A stretch of DNA of 47,334 nucleotides from an uncultured Collinsella sp. (GTDB lineage: Bacteria > Actinomycetota > Coriobacteriia > Coriobacteriales > Coriobacteriaceae), in contig UQMD01000019.1 of NCBI GenBank assembly GCA_900542155.1, forward strand, positions 1-47,334. Direction: 5' to 3'. Under the pieces are notes generated by a model. The model worked only from the letters and a program-made list of their open reading frames with translations. It searched no databases and had not been told where the DNA came from. The translations under genes were made by a program, and so were the position numbers. Of this stretch, positions 23,268 to 31,691 are shown in pieces; within the stretch, counting starts at the first letter, position 1, and the number at the start of each line of letters is the position of its first letter.

Positions 23268-26200
23268 ATGCTTGATCGCCGTTCGTTACTTGTTGCTGGA
23301 GCGTCCTCGCTAGCGAGCATTATGTTGCTTCGCGTGCCGGGAAGCGAAAATGCCTTCCTGCTGCCGTTCGCGCCCACCGCGGCCTATGCCGACGAAGAAG
23401 ACCCCTTCAAGGTCTTGGTGCTCTCGCGCACCATGTTTGGTGTGGTCGTGGTCGACGTCGCCAACAAGAATACGCCCATCACGGGTGCCCAGGTCACGCT
23501 CACATCGCGCTATGCTGCAGGCAAGCAGCTCACCGCCACTACCGATGACGAAGGCACGGCCATCTTTGAGGTCGCGCCGCTTTCGGAAGGCTACGTGGAC
23601 GAGGCGACGCTTCTCGACGCGTACGAATTTAACGGCGGCATCTCCATTAGCATGGCGGGATACCGTGATGTCGAGATTCCCCTTGCTCGCATTCTGGGCG
23701 GCACCGCCATAACCGCGCCCACACGTCCGTTTTCCGACGGCGAGCCGTACTTCCGCCAGCTCACGTTTGACGAATGGGACATCCAGTACGCCGACGCCAC
23801 GTTCATGGCATTGCCGAAGGACGATACGGCAAACGACCAGACCAACACGCACGCTTTTACCGTGCAGGCCCATCTGCCGCAGGGCGGGCAGGCAACGTTA
23901 CATATCAATAAAGTGACGCCTGCCGCGGGCAGCTCACCCGAAACCGTCACGCAGATTGGCCAAGTCAAGGCCAGCGCATCGGGCACGGATAATCTGGCAA
24001 CGTTCACACTCGAAGATAAGTTCCTCGATGCGGCATCAGGCCTTCTGGAAGAAGGGTGCAAGCTGCGCTTTGTCCTCGACTATCAGGGCAAAACCTACAC
24101 GCTCTCCTCCCCCATGGCCGTTGTCACCGCGCCGGCCGCAAAGGCGGAATCGGGCTCGACCACCATCATTCCCACCACCATGGACCAAGAGGTCACTCCG
24201 TTTGATTTCCCCGCATCGTTTCCCGGCATCGGTGGTAATAAGTTCACGTGTTGGATGCCCACATTTCCGATCCTCTTCGATTTCTCGTTTGCCGGGTACG
24301 TGCTGTTTGGCGGAGGATACAAACCAGCCAGCTATATGAACGATTCGGGCAGCCCTGATCCGGAATACTGGAAGAAATCGCCGCGCGAGTCGGGCGCCAA
24401 GCAGGCAAACCGCTATCTCGACGAGATGGAGGGGAAGTGGAATCAGTACAAGAGCATGAGCGCCGGTTCGGGCACCGACCCAAGAAACACCAAGCTCCTT
24501 CGCCACCATTGCACGCTGCTGTTCACGATGGATATCGCCACACAGCTGTACGGCTCGCTCGCCTACGATTGGGCGGGCAAAACCTGGGGTGACAACAACG
24601 ACCCCGCATACGGCAATATTAAGGCCCTCTTCCAGGTAAGAACCGACCTCAACTGGACCGAACAGTTCACCTTGGGACCGGTGCCGTTTTTCCTAAACGT
24701 CAACCCCTGGGTGCTGGCAAAACTGGCGCTCGCCGTGGGCGCCCACACGCACGGTAGCGGCGCGGCGTTTTTTAAAAACATTTCGCTCGATTGGTCAAAC
24801 ACGTCGGGCTCGTTCACCATCCAGATCGGGCTTGCCGTTACCTTTGGAGCCGGCGTTGCGAGCGTCGCCTCGTCTGCCGTGCGCGGCGCCGCATCCCTCA
24901 CGCTGTTCATTGGGTACGAGAAGGCAGATGGACACCCGCTTCCGCGACTGCGCGTAGGTGCAGACGTCGATGTCGATGTGATACTCCAGTTCGTTATGTT
25001 CAAGTGGACCACCAAGGCTTGGTCGGGATCGTGGCCCACACTCGCCGATTCGTGGAATATGTCGGTGAACAACGGCGACCAGTATGTACTCCAGCGCTCT
25101 GAGCTGGCCTTGGGTGGAGATACGCCTTATACGCTGAACGCCTGCTTCGGCTCGGGCGGCAACGCCGAGGCAGGTGGTGTGCCGCAGTTTATCGCGTCGG
25201 CCACCATCGTCACCAACGCCGAGCTGCTCGCACGCGCCGAGGTTAAGGCCACTGCCGTAAACGCCGCGCCTGTCGTGCGCGATTGGGATCAAGCGGTCAC
25301 GCGCATTGAGCTCGAGGCGGATGCAGAAAGCGACGACACGGGACAGATCGAGCATTTCGTCCATGCACTGATAGAGAACGACGAAAACGCCGCGCCAATG
25401 TATAAGTACACCTATATCGGGCAGGCGACGAACGCCGTTGCGGACCCCAACGCCAATTCTGCCGGCGTGTCGGAGGACGAGCGTGGCGGCATAAAACCCT
25501 CGAGCGACAACGTGCTGTTTTCCGGCGTGCTCAGCGAAGCCCACATGAAGCTGGCAATGATTGCCGGCGTAGAATGCCTGTTCCGTATCGCCTCGGTGTG
25601 CTACGGCGACAATGGCCGCTCGCGCCTGGTGGTGCACACAAGGGCAAACGGCACGTGGTCCGCCCCCACGCCCGTGGACTTCCCCCTTGGGTTTGGCGAG
25701 GGCGACGTGGAGCGCGACGGCATATACGATTACGACTTCGACGTGGTGGAATATACGGACGGGAGGGGAAACCAGGACGCCTACGTGCTGCTGGTCTCGG
25801 GCGAGCGCCCCGACGGCGACAACACCCTTTTCGATACGGCAAGCACAGCCGGCATACTGTCCGTCGTGCGCCTGCGCATAAGTAATGACGAGACCCGCGT
25901 GGTGTCGCATACGTCATGGCGCAGCATCTCGCGCGGCCGCCTGCAAGAGGATGGCTACCATTGCCTGCAGTGCCCGCGTATCACGGTGGGCAAGACGCTG
26001 GTCGACGGGCGCCTGTCGGGTGCCTACCTCCACCGCCGCGGAACCACCGCAGAAAAGGCGCTCGGCAGCGAGGCTGAGGTTGCGCTGGAGTGCTTTACCC
26101 TGTGGTCGGACGTTTCGGGCGACAGCCTGACGTTCCGCCAAGTTCTTCGCTTTCCGCAGGCACCGTCGAGTATCGAGCTGGGCGAGCCCGAGAATATCAA

Positions 26201-27635
26201 CGGCAAAATGGTGGTGCCCGTTACGTACGAGACCGCAAACGGTTGCGGCTGCGCATCGTACGCCGTGATCGGCCAGTCTATCGCGGGCTGGGGCGTTATG
26301 CCGCCGGACGCCGCGGTGCCCCATGCGGTGCCATGGCCGCAGCACACGGGCTTTTTGGCCACCGTCAACGAACAACTGCAGCATATTACTTGGACGCGAG
26401 GCGCATCGGCATTTGCAACGCAGCCCGTGGGTGCCGCAGGCTGTGGCCCGGCATCGTTTAGCGTAAGCAACAACGGCAGGTGCGTGCTCTATGTAGAGAA
26501 CACCGATGGCAAGGTGGGACAAACCTACGACGAAGAAGGCAACCCGGTAGCAGTGATGGGCAAGCACTTCCGCATCTTCGCCAGCACCTTGGCAGGCGAT
26601 CTGTTCACGGAGCCGTTCGTGATGTGCGAGCTGGACCATCCCGTCGATCAGATAACGACATTTTTGACGTCGGGAGGCATGCTCTCCGCGCTCGCCACGC
26701 ACATTGTGAGTGCCGAGCAGAGCAAGGCGGAGCTGCACGGCATCGAAGTGCCCTTGGTGGCGTGTGCCACTCCGACGGGCGCGGTCGCTACCTCGGGCGC
26801 GGTGGTACCCGGAGCAGCAGGCGAATCCTTCATGGTCACGGTGCGAAACGACGGCAACACCTTGCTGACCGCCGGCACGATCGATCTGTACCGAGAGGGC
26901 TCCAGTCAGCCGTTCTCCAGCGCATCCATCGGATTCGGAGTGAACGCACGCATGGCTTCGATCTACGATCCAGAGCTTGCCGAGGACGCTTCGGCCAACG
27001 ACATGGCACACGTGAAGTACGCACTCGAGACGCTGGGCACACGTTTTGCAACGCACCCGCTGGTAGCCGACAACGGCAACGCCGTGCTGGCACCGGGTTG
27101 CACGGCACAGTTCCGCATGAGCTTCGCCATCCCCGAGAGTTGGAGCGACGAAGTGGGCAAACGCGTAACGCTGTATGCGAAGGCGCGTAATCTGGTGGCG
27201 CTCGATCCCGTAACGCTCGAGGAAATTCGACCGGGCGCAAACTCGGCGCTGGGTGCCGTACTGCACGAGCTTCATGTGCCCGACGCGGCATGCGAACGCT
27301 CGGAAGTTCAGGTCGGTGTATGCGACAGCGCGGATACGACAGGACTTCACGACGCCCCGATGACGGTCGACGGCGATGGTGGCTCGAGTGGCGGCGGTAC
27401 TGACGAGGGCGGCGGCTCCGGCGGAAGCAGCTCCGGCAGTGGCAAGGACCACGACAATAACAAGCGCTCCGGAAAAGCGGGCGCACTTGCGGGCACGGGC
27501 GATGTCAACGCTCCCCTTACGGCAGCCGCTGCAGCACTCGCCGCGGCAGGCGCCGGCCTCGTCGCCTACAGCGCCCGCCGCACGGCGCTCGAAACCGACA
27601 CCGCCAATGAGGTCAATTCGGATAGGCCTCGCTAG
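23268..27635 (+). CDS. Large cell-wall-anchored protein with LAxTG-type sorting signal
   Basis: This is a 1455-aa secreted protein. The N-terminus MLDRRSLLVAGASSLASIML has a twin arginine and hydrophobic core suggesting Tat-type export, with likely cleavage near AAYADEE. Residues about 55-110 look like a carboxypeptidase-regulatory/SpaA-type beta sandwich (VVDVANKNTPITGAQVTLT). A long beta-rich body follows, with blocks resembling propeller blades (ANGTWSAPTPVDF). A Gly/Ser linker precedes LAGTGD at about 1407, then an Ala-rich helix and RR, the plan of a sortase substrate with an LAxTG motif as in class E. The frame is open from 22983 but overlaps LuxR; ATG 23268 is chosen, with GGGG eight bases before it. 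The ligand or enzymatic role is unknown; an adhesin or surface sensor is possible. Confidence 0.88.
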   Translation: MLDRRSLLVAGASSLASIMLLRVPGSENAFLLPFAPTAAYADEEDPFKVLVLSRTMFGVVVVDVANKNTPITGAQVTLTSRYAAGKQLTATTDDEGTAIFEVAPLSEGYVDEATLLDAYEFNGGISISMAGYRDVEIPLARILGGTAITAPTRPFSDGEPYFRQLTFDEWDIQYADATFMALPKDDTANDQTNTHAFTVQAHLPQGGQATLHINKVTPAAGSSPETVTQIGQVKASASGTDNLATFTLEDKFLDAASGLLEEGCKLRFVLDYQGKTYTLSSPMAVVTAPAAKAESGSTTIIPTTMDQEVTPFDFPASFPGIGGNKFTCWMPTFPILFDFSFAGYVLFGGGYKPASYMNDSGSPDPEYWKKSPRESGAKQANRYLDEMEGKWNQYKSMSAGSGTDPRNTKLLRHHCTLLFTMDIATQLYGSLAYDWAGKTWGDNNDPAYGNIKALFQVRTDLNWTEQFTLGPVPFFLNVNPWVLAKLALAVGAHTHGSGAAFFKNISLDWSNTSGSFTIQIGLAVTFGAGVASVASSAVRGAASLTLFIGYEKADGHPLPRLRVGADVDVDVILQFVMFKWTTKAWSGSWPTLADSWNMSVNNGDQYVLQRSELALGGDTPYTLNACFGSGGNAEAGGVPQFIASATIVTNAELLARAEVKATAVNAAPVVRDWDQAVTRIELEADAESDDTGQIEHFVHALIENDENAAPMYKYTYIGQATNAVADPNANSAGVSEDERGGIKPSSDNVLFSGVLSEAHMKLAMIAGVECLFRIASVCYGDNGRSRLVVHTRANGTWSAPTPVDFPLGFGEGDVERDGIYDYDFDVVEYTDGRGNQDAYVLLVSGERPDGDNTLFDTASTAGILSVVRLRISNDETRVVSHTSWRSISRGRLQEDGYHCLQCPRITVGKTLVDGRLSGAYLHRRGTTAEKALGSEAEVALECFTLWSDVSGDSLTFRQVLRFPQAPSSIELGEPENINGKMVVPVTYETANGCGCASYAVIGQSIAGWGVMPPDAAVPHAVPWPQHTGFLATVNEQLQHITWTRGASAFATQPVGAAGCGPASFSVSNNGRCVLYVENTDGKVGQTYDEEGNPVAVMGKHFRIFASTLAGDLFTEPFVMCELDHPVDQITTFLTSGGMLSALATHIVSAEQSKAELHGIEVPLVACATPTGAVATSGAVVPGAAGESFMVTVRNDGNTLLTAGTIDLYREGSSQPFSSASIGFGVNARMASIYDPELAEDASANDMAHVKYALETLGTRFATHPLVADNGNAVLAPGCTAQFRMSFAIPESWSDEVGKRVTLYAKARNLVALDPVTLEEIRPGANSALGAVLHELHVPDAACERSEVQVGVCDSADTTGLHDAPMTVDGDGGSSGGGTDEGGGSGGSSSGSGKDHDNNKRSGKAGALAGTGDVNAPLTAAAAALAAAGAGLVAYSARRTALETDTANEVNSDRPR

Positions 27636-27684
27636 CTCCTACTTACTTTTGTGAGAGGCGCCGACTCGGCTAATCGAACATCAA

Positions 27685-27720
27685 AATGGGCTGGTTCTGG
27701 ATACCCAGAGCCGGCCCATT
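27685..27720. terminator. Hairpin between the surface-protein gene and a small convergent gene
   Basis: ATGGGCTGGTTCTGG and CCAGAGCCGGCCCAT pair around a short loop. TTTTGATG follows on the minus strand, so it mainly ends the small membrane gene and can serve both directions. Confidence 0.7.
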
Positions 27721-27725
27721 GCGCA

Positions 27726-27974
27726 TTAGATGTCGTCTGAGGAGTCGAGTTCTGCCTCGAGCTTGGCACGGCGTCTTTTCGCCGTGAAAAACGTTGCACA
27801 CAGGACAGCAAACGTGGCCGCGAAAATCGTCGCACCGCAGAACACGCCCGTGGCCAGGTTCGCCAACCAAAAGACGCTTTCGAGCAGTACGATCTGCGCC
27901 TCAGCGACACAGCGCATTGCGGCAATAACAAGCGCGAACGCGGCGCTTATGGAAACCATGTTCGCCATCGCCAT
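27726..27974 (-). CDS. Small membrane protein, unknown
   Basis: This is an 82-aa protein with two hydrophobic segments, about 5-22 (ISAAFALVIAAM) and 30-62 (VFWLANLATGVFCGATIFAA), then a basic turn KRRRAKLEAE and an acidic end SSDDI. I do not recognise a family. No clear Shine-Dalgarno sequence precedes any of the three nearby ATGs, so the start is uncertain. It is followed by a good terminator on its own strand, which supports it being a real gene. Confidence 0.6.
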   Translation of the reverse strand: MAMANMVSISAAFALVIAAMRCVAEAQIVLLESVFWLANLATGVFCGATIFAATFAVLCATFFTAKRRRAKLEAELDSSDDI

Positions 27975-28007
27975 GTGGACATAACAATTTCGATTCGCTA
28001 TTCAAAC

Positions 28008-28112
28008 TTACTCGGACAGAACCGACTCGGTTTTGTCCGAGTAAACTCGAGCATAAACTTGTTCATGCGATACAATTAACTCGGACAAAACCGAGTCGGA
28101 AGGAACCGAGTA
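28008..28112. promoter_or_regulatory. Repeated ACTCGG/CCGAGT palindromes upstream of an AAA ATPase
   Basis: TTACTCGGACAGAACCGA and TCGGTTTTGTCCGAGTAA (28008-28044) form a near-perfect palindrome with 18-base arms. ACTCGGACAAAACCGAGT recurs at 28079-28096 and a further ACCGAGTAA ends at 28113. TACAAT at 28071-28076 between them could be a -10 box. The sites end just before the GTG start, so they are candidates for autoregulation or a structured leader. Confidence 0.6.
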
Positions 28113-28113
28113 A

Positions 28114-29496
28114 GTGGAATTCATTGGCAGGGAGCTTGAACTCGCCCGTATTAAGAAAACACTCAATGCGCCCGAGCAGCGCAATGTTCTCATTTACGGA
28201 AGGCGTCGCGTCGGCAAAAGTGAGCTCATCAAGCAGGCGCTAACCGATTTATCGGACGTCGCAACGATCTATTACGAGTGCCGCCAAACCTCCGAGGCAG
28301 ACAACCTCGAGAGTCTGTCCGCCCTTGCTGCTGAAGCGCTAAGCTTTCCTCCGCTCGCCTTCACGGGCATCCGCGAGCTCATCGAATTTCTGTTTGCCCA
28401 AGCCAAAGACAAGAACATTACCCTCGTTCTCGACGAATACCCCTACTTGAGAGATGCGGTTAAAGGCTTAGACAGCATTCTCCAGACCTCAATCGACGCT
28501 CACAGGGAAGACTCACGTTTAAACATTGTCCTGTGCGGCTCCTATGTTGAGATTATGAAATCTCTCATCGAGCATGAAAGCCCCCTCTACGGGCGAATTG
28601 ATCTCGCGCTTGAGCTTAAGCCCATGGATTACTTTGACGCTGCAAAGTTCTATCCCGCGTTCTCACCCGAGGACAAGGTGCGGCTCTATAGCGTTTTTGG
28701 CGGCATCCCCTTTTACAATCGCCTCATCGATCAGTCCCAAAGCGTACGCGACAATATCATCGAGCTCGTCACAGAACCTGGCGCCCGCTTAGAAAGCGAA
28801 GTACCGTCCTATCTCAACGCCGAGATCTCGAAGATGACCAACGCCAACGAAGTTTTCGGGGCTCTCGCACAAGGTTACTCCCGTTGGGGGGACGTGCTGG
28901 CACAGTCGCACGTCTCGAGCGGTCCGGCCATGGCAGACGTACTCGACAAGCTCATGTCACTCGAAATCGTCCAAAAGCGTGCACCCATCAACGACCCTAC
29001 GAATAAGCGCAAGTCTGGCTACTTTGTGGTGGACCCACTTTCGCTCTTTTACTATCGCTACGTCTTCCGCAATGCTTCTGCGCGTCAGCTGCTCGACCCG
29101 GAAGTCTTCTATGATCGTCACGTCTCCCAAGACTTCGAGGAAAACTACACTCCACATATGTTCGAGGAGATCTGCCGTCAATACCTCGTACGGCAAAACA
29201 GGACTGGCAAGATCGAACCGGCTTTCGATGCCATAGGCAAGTACTGGTACGACGATCCCGCAAACAAAACGAGCGGCGAATTCGATGTGGTAACGCAAGA
29301 CCCCGAGGGCTACGCATTCTACGAAGCAAAGTTCCGCAAATCCCCCGTCACGCAAAAAATGGTCGACGAGGAAATCACCCAAGTCGAGGCAACGGGGCTC
29401 AAGTGCCATCGCTACGGATTCTTCTCCCGTTCGGGCTTCGAAGCTGACGAAAGCGATCGAACCGTCTTCATCGACCTGCCGCAGATGTTTGAATAG
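28114..29496 (+). CDS. AAA ATPase with C-terminal nuclease-like domain (DUF234 type)
   Basis: This is a 460-aa protein of the archaeal-type ATPase group. The N-terminal FIGRELELARIKKTL leads to Walker A YGRRRVGKS (about 30-38), Walker B LVLDEYPYL and a sensor region NIVLCGSYVEIMK. The C-terminal part has a winged-helix-like middle. It then shows EFDVVTQDPEGYAFYEAKF, which matches the D...ExK pattern of a PD-(D/E)XK nuclease fold. The start is GTG with AAGGAA nine bases upstream. The upstream palindromes suggest self-control. The biological role of these solitary ATPases is not established; defence or mobile-element functions have been suggested. Confidence 0.88.
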   Translation: MEFIGRELELARIKKTLNAPEQRNVLIYGRRRVGKSELIKQALTDLSDVATIYYECRQTSEADNLESLSALAAEALSFPPLAFTGIRELIEFLFAQAKDKNITLVLDEYPYLRDAVKGLDSILQTSIDAHREDSRLNIVLCGSYVEIMKSLIEHESPLYGRIDLALELKPMDYFDAAKFYPAFSPEDKVRLYSVFGGIPFYNRLIDQSQSVRDNIIELVTEPGARLESEVPSYLNAEISKMTNANEVFGALAQGYSRWGDVLAQSHVSSGPAMADVLDKLMSLEIVQKRAPINDPTNKRKSGYFVVDPLSLFYYRYVFRNASARQLLDPEVFYDRHVSQDFEENYTPHMFEEICRQYLVRQNRTGKIEPAFDAIGKYWYDDPANKTSGEFDVVTQDPEGYAFYEAKFRKSPVTQKMVDEEITQVEATGLKCHRYGFFSRSGFEADESDRTVFIDLPQMFE

Positions 29497-29648
29497 GACA
29501 GACCCCACCCGCATCCCAAGCATCCATTATCTAATCGAACTATTGTTCGATGGAATTCGTGTTGGTTGGAATCGCCCAAGGCCTGGGCTATGCTACCTTG
29601 ACTATCTATATGACTAAAACGCAGCAAAGGAGCACCGAGAGAGCGAGT

Positions 29649-31646
29649 ATGGCAAAAAACACCGCAAACTATGGTAACGACAGTATCCGCCAGCTCAAGG
29701 ACGAGGAGCGCGTACGCCTGCGCCCCGCCGTCATCTTTGGCTCGGACGGACTCGACGGTTGCGCGCATGCCGCCTTCGAGATCCTGTCCAACGCCGTTGA
29801 CGAGGCGCGCCAGGGCTACGGCAAGCTCATCACCCTCACCGCCTTTCGCGATGGCTCTATTCAGGTAGAGGACAATGGCCGTGGCTGCCCGCTCGACTGG
29901 AACCCTTCCGAGAAGCGCTTTAACTGGGAGCTCGTCTTCTGCGAGCTCTACGCCGGCGGCAAGTACAACAACAACCAGGGCGGCGACTACGACTTCTCGC
30001 TCGGCACCAACGGCCTGGGCTCGTGCGCGACCCAGTACGCTTCCGAGTACATGGACGTCACCGTCTGGCGCGACGGCAACAAGTACTCCCTGCACTTTAA
30101 GAAAGGCAAGGTCGTCGGCGCCAAGAAGAAGGCACTCGAGATTGAGCCCAGCGACGAGAACCGCACCGGCACCACCATCAAGTGGCGCCCCGATCTTGAG
30201 GTCTTTACCTCGATTAGCATTCCCCACGACTGGTATCGCGAGACCATGCGCCGTCAGGCCGTGGTCAACGCCAACGTGACCTTCCGCCTGCGCATCGAGG
30301 GCGACGATGGCGAGTTTTCCGAAGAGGATTTTTGCTATCCCAAGGGCATCGAGGACTACGTGCTCGAGAAGGTCGGTACCGACTACCTTACCGAGCCCTT
30401 CTTTATCGAGGCCGACCGTCGCGGTCGCGATCGCGAGGACCTGCCCGATTACAACGTAAAAATCACTGCTTGCATGTGCTTCTCGCGCACTTTCATGATG
30501 CAGGAGTACTACCACAATTCCTCCTGGCTCGAGAACGGCGGTTCGCCCGAGAAGGCGGCCCGCAGTGCTCTGACCAGCGCCATCGACGCCTACATCAAGC
30601 AACAGGGCAAGTACAACAAAAACGAGAGCGGCATCAAATGGCAGGACGTCCAGGACTGCCTGGTACTGGTGACCAACTGCTTCTCCACCCAGACGTCCTA
30701 CGAAAACCAGACCAAGAAGGCTATCAATAACCGCTTTATCCAGCAGGCCATGACCGCCTTCTTTAAGGAGCGTCTCTCGACCTATTTGATCGAGAACAAA
30801 GACGCCGCCAACAAGATTGTGGAGCAGGTGCTCATCAACAAGCGCTCGCGTGAGAACGCCGAGAAGACCCGCCAGAGCATCAAAACCAACCTGCAGCAGA
30901 AGACCGACATGGCCAACCGCGTGCAGAAGTTCATCGACTGCCGTTCCAAGGACAAAAACCGTCGCGAGATCTACATCGTAGAGGGCGACTCGGCAGCTGG
31001 CGCCATCCGAACGTCGCGCGACGCCGAGTTCCAGGGCGTTATGCCCGTCCGCGGCAAGATCCTCAACTGCCTAAAGGAGGACTACCCGCGCATCTTTAAG
31101 TCCGACATCATCATGGACCTTATGCGCGTGCTGGGCTGCGGCGTGGAGATCAAGGACAAGCGCATCAAGAACCTTGGTGCCTTTGACCTGGACAACCTCA
31201 ACTGGAACAAGGTCATCATCTGTACGGACGCCGACGTCGACGGCTATCACATCCGCACGCTCGTGCTCACCATGCTCTACCGCCTGGTGCCCACGCTTAT
31301 CGACGAAGGTTATGTGTATATCGCCGAATCGCCGCTCTACGAGATCAACTGCAAAGAGAAGACCTACTTTGCCTACACCGAGCTCGAGAAAAACGGCATC
31401 CTCAAAGAAATCGGCGACCAGAAGTGCTCTATCAACCGCTCCAAGGGTCTTGGTGAGAACGACCCGGACATGATGTGGCTCACCACTATGAATCCCGAGA
31501 CGCGCCGCCTGATCAAGGTGGAGCCCGAGGACGTCACCAAGATGGAAACCATGTTCAACCTTTTGCTGGGCAACGACGAGGCGGGCCGCAAGCGCCATAT
31601 CTCCGAGCACGGCAAGGAATACCTGGACCAGCTGGACCTGCAGTAG
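29649..31646 (+). CDS. Type IIA DNA topoisomerase subunit B (ParE/GyrB-like)
   Basis: This 665-aa ATPase/TOPRIM subunit cuts and passes DNA together with the next gene product. The GHKL ATPase has NAVDEARQGYG (the N-box), DNGRGCP and LGTNGLGSCATQ, a divergent form of the usual GGLHGVG lid. The TOPRIM domain has IVEGDSAAGA and TDADVDGYHIR, with the metal-binding acids and the end RSKGLGENDP. The start at 29649 (MAKNTANYG) follows GAGAG; the frame is open to 29550. The atypical lid separates it from housekeeping GyrB, so it is a topoisomerase IV or a second paralogue. It precedes the A subunit by 45 bases. Confidence 0.93.
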   Translation: MAKNTANYGNDSIRQLKDEERVRLRPAVIFGSDGLDGCAHAAFEILSNAVDEARQGYGKLITLTAFRDGSIQVEDNGRGCPLDWNPSEKRFNWELVFCELYAGGKYNNNQGGDYDFSLGTNGLGSCATQYASEYMDVTVWRDGNKYSLHFKKGKVVGAKKKALEIEPSDENRTGTTIKWRPDLEVFTSISIPHDWYRETMRRQAVVNANVTFRLRIEGDDGEFSEEDFCYPKGIEDYVLEKVGTDYLTEPFFIEADRRGRDREDLPDYNVKITACMCFSRTFMMQEYYHNSSWLENGGSPEKAARSALTSAIDAYIKQQGKYNKNESGIKWQDVQDCLVLVTNCFSTQTSYENQTKKAINNRFIQQAMTAFFKERLSTYLIENKDAANKIVEQVLINKRSRENAEKTRQSIKTNLQQKTDMANRVQKFIDCRSKDKNRREIYIVEGDSAAGAIRTSRDAEFQGVMPVRGKILNCLKEDYPRIFKSDIIMDLMRVLGCGVEIKDKRIKNLGAFDLDNLNWNKVIICTDADVDGYHIRTLVLTMLYRLVPTLIDEGYVYIAESPLYEINCKEKTYFAYTELEKNGILKEIGDQKCSINRSKGLGENDPDMMWLTTMNPETRRLIKVEPEDVTKMETMFNLLLGNDEAGRKRHISEHGKEYLDQLDLQ

Positions 31647-31691
31647 CAGCAAATCGATAACGACGGCCTATAAGAAGTTCAAGAGGAAATC

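Noticed and set aside
23268..23400. Ordinary Sec signal peptide on the surface protein
   Set aside because: Not fully rejected: the twin arginine with following hydrophobic core favours Tat, but the context is imperfect.
25914..27452. 512-aa minus-strand frame opposite the surface-protein gene
   Set aside because: High GC produces long antisense frames; composition is Arg/His/Cys-rich without family motifs.
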